From a virus, in IMG/VR virus record IMGVR_UViG_3300048813_000201, positions 1 through 20,589 of that record: 20,589 bases of DNA; one strand, written 5' to 3'. The notes under the pieces were generated by a model. That model was not told the origin of the DNA and searched no databases. It saw only the letters and a list, made by a program, of their open reading frames with translations. The position numbers and the translations under genes are program-made. Numbering within the stretch: position 1 is the stretch's first letter; each line of letters begins with the position of its first letter. Below are positions 19,415-20,589 of the stretch, one piece after another.

Positions 19415-20589
19415 CTTCGCCCAGGCCGGCTTCGCGATTTCAGGACAAGCCATCACGCCCGGCGGAACGCCCGCGGCTGGCGCCAGAATTACCGTTTGCC
19501 CGTACACGGCATCCGGAATTCCCTGCTCGCCGCAATCGTCTATCTACTCGAATATCAATCTCACGGGCAGCCCTTTGCCGCAACCCTACGCCTCCGACCA
19601 GCACGGCAATTACACGTTTTACGTGGCGCCTTATTCATCCTATCTGGTGCAGATTGCCGTCAACCAGACGACCACATATTCTTACGTCTTTACCGCCGCG
19701 ACAAATAGCATTGGATGCACCACTACAACAGACGGATATTTCCAGGTTTCAAATGCGCCTGGTTGCGTGGATACCTATGCCGATTACGGCGAGACGAATC
19801 CCAATGTGTTCACATTCAACGATAGTTTCGCGGTGAATGCCACGGCGCAGACAGTCGGAGAAACTTACGACCCTGGAAACTTCGTGGTGAACGTCAATGA
19901 CCCTAGCGGACTCGGCGGCGGAAACATCGAACTAAAAGCAGAGAGCAACGCTACCGACGATGAAAGTCAGCAACCTGGGCCGGGCGGCGTCTTCTTGTCG
20001 TCATCTAGTGATACGTCATTCTCCAATGGCTACTATGAGGCGAGTATTCTTCTAGATGCTGAGCCTGCTACATCTAGCAATAACGGTTCAGCCGACATAT
20101 CTTTGACTACGTGCCGTGAAGCCAAAGGCGGCACACTCGGTTCGAGTGGTTGTAATATTAGCCTTAATGCAGACGCCGAAGGGGCGATGGCCACTAACGG
20201 CGGGCAAATTGATCTCAATGCGATCCACGGCGTCTACATAAATGGGGTTCCTATTCAACCCCAAGGGGTGTTTGCCTGCGATTTTCCGGGGGCTGACCTT
20301 GGGGCTAAAATTATTGCCGCCTACAATGGGGCATCTCCCGCTATCATCATCGTGCAGCCTTGCGCCTCGTGGACTACGCCTCTGACCGGCTTACCGATTG
20401 GAGATGCGCTCTATCTGCAAGCTGGTAACTACACGGTCCCTGGCGGGAATAAGTTACTCGGCAATAATCAGGTCTATGGGGATGGTTTTGGTGTTACAAC
20501 TCTAAATCTCCAGAATTCAGACTCCAGCGGGATGATGTGGCAAATGTCAGACGGCACGACATTCGCCGCGAGCAACGTCTCGATCAGCG
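19290..20589 (+). CDS. Secreted tail-fibre or beta-helix-like protein, 5' part (runs off window)
   Basis: An open frame from ATG 19290 (GAGAGGA 7 nt upstream) continues without a stop to the window end, giving at least 433 aa. It starts with MKKGIHKIP, a basic n-region, then a hydrophobic core (LSLAASILLLSSSAISFAQA) with a likely signal-peptidase site near FAQA. A carboxypeptidase-regulatory-like beta sandwich follows (ISGQAITPGGTPAAGARITV ... DQHGNYTFYVAP ... YLVQIAV). Next come Gly/Asn/Ser-rich repeats and a pectate-lyase-like beta-helix start (CDFPGADLGAKIIAAYNG ... LYLQAGNYTVPGGNKLLGNN, GDGFGVTTLNL). Such helices occur in tail spikes and adhesins. A Sec signal on a tail protein is unusual. 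The start lies inside the HNH gene in another frame. Confidence 0.75.
   Translation, partial: MKKGIHKIPFATRNATPRKAAAIFSRLSLAASILLLSSSAISFAQAGFAISGQAITPGGTPAAGARITVCPYTASGIPCSPQSSIYSNINLTGSPLPQPYASDQHGNYTFYVAPYSSYLVQIAVNQTTTYSYVFTAATNSIGCTTTTDGYFQVSNAPGCVDTYADYGETNPNVFTFNDSFAVNATAQTVGETYDPGNFVVNVNDPSGLGGGNIELKAESNATDDESQQPGPGGVFLSSSSDTSFSNGYYEASILLDAEPATSSNNGSADISLTTCREAKGGTLGSSGCNISLNADAEGAMATNGGQIDLNAIHGVYINGVPIQPQGVFACDFPGADLGAKIIAAYNGASPAIIIVQPCASWTTPLTGLPIGDALYLQAGNYTVPGGNKLLGNNQVYGDGFGVTTLNLQNSDSSGMMWQMSDGTTFAASNVSIS

Overview
The window reads as an early/accessory region of a temperate phage or prophage-like element. All supported genes lie on the + strand. Most are short and joined by ATGA, GTGA or TTGA stop/start overlaps. 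Hallmarks are a RecT-like annealing protein, a RecB/Cas4-type nuclease, a DnaB helicase, a tyrosine integrase, a VRR-NUC nuclease, two HNH endonucleases (one partial), a Lar-like protein and many small proteins of unknown function. Coding density is high and the sequence is moderately GC-rich. The host cannot be proven. The last, truncated gene encodes a secreted protein with a carboxypeptidase-regulatory-like repeat of a style I associate with Acidobacteriota (Terriglobia), so a soil acidobacterial host is a guess.

Layout. 1-387: 3' end of an HNH-AP2 endonuclease. 414-1391: RecT-like protein. 1392-1868: a gene-free stretch full of strong hairpins, a candidate structured RNA. 1869-7264: a tightly coupled run beginning with a DUF5131/Gp37-Gp68 radical-SAM-like protein and an ASCH-like protein, then small unknowns, the nuclease that probably partners RecT, and a KTSC-headed coiled-coil protein. 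7390-10545: cold-shock protein, stand-alone KTSC protein, DnaB helicase, an acyl carrier protein, and a zinc-knuckle protein whose C-terminal half looks like the Acb2/Tad1 cyclic-nucleotide sponge hairpin (anti-CBASS/anti-Thoeris). 10629-12557: two unknowns, then the integrase behind a candidate promoter flanked by a 13-bp direct repeat. 12568-12769: a striking degenerate pentanucleotide array, GGYNN, about 40 units with one 1-nt phase slip. 12822-18256: a second coupled run that starts with a conserved-looking unknown protein directly after the array, followed by small zinc-binding proteins, a weak Tad2-like candidate, replication-like unknowns, VRR-NUC, coiled-coil proteins, a Lar-like protein and a 42-aa Cys-rich microprotein. 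18361-20589: an unknown helical protein, an HNH endonuclease, and the start of a signal-peptide-bearing tail-fibre or beta-helix-like protein that runs off the window.

How the genes could work together (inference): RecT and the PD-(D/E)XK nuclease form a recombination pair; DnaB, the cold-shock protein and possibly the 14409 and 15019 products serve replication; the Acb2/Tad1-like, Tad2-like and Lar-like products are counter-defence candidates. No terminase, portal or capsid gene is visible, and no clear repressor, so the packaging and lysogeny modules lie outside or are not recognisable. The most novel-looking items are the GGYNN array, the zinc-knuckle/Acb2-like gene with nested starts, the structured intergenic region, and a phage-borne acyl carrier protein.
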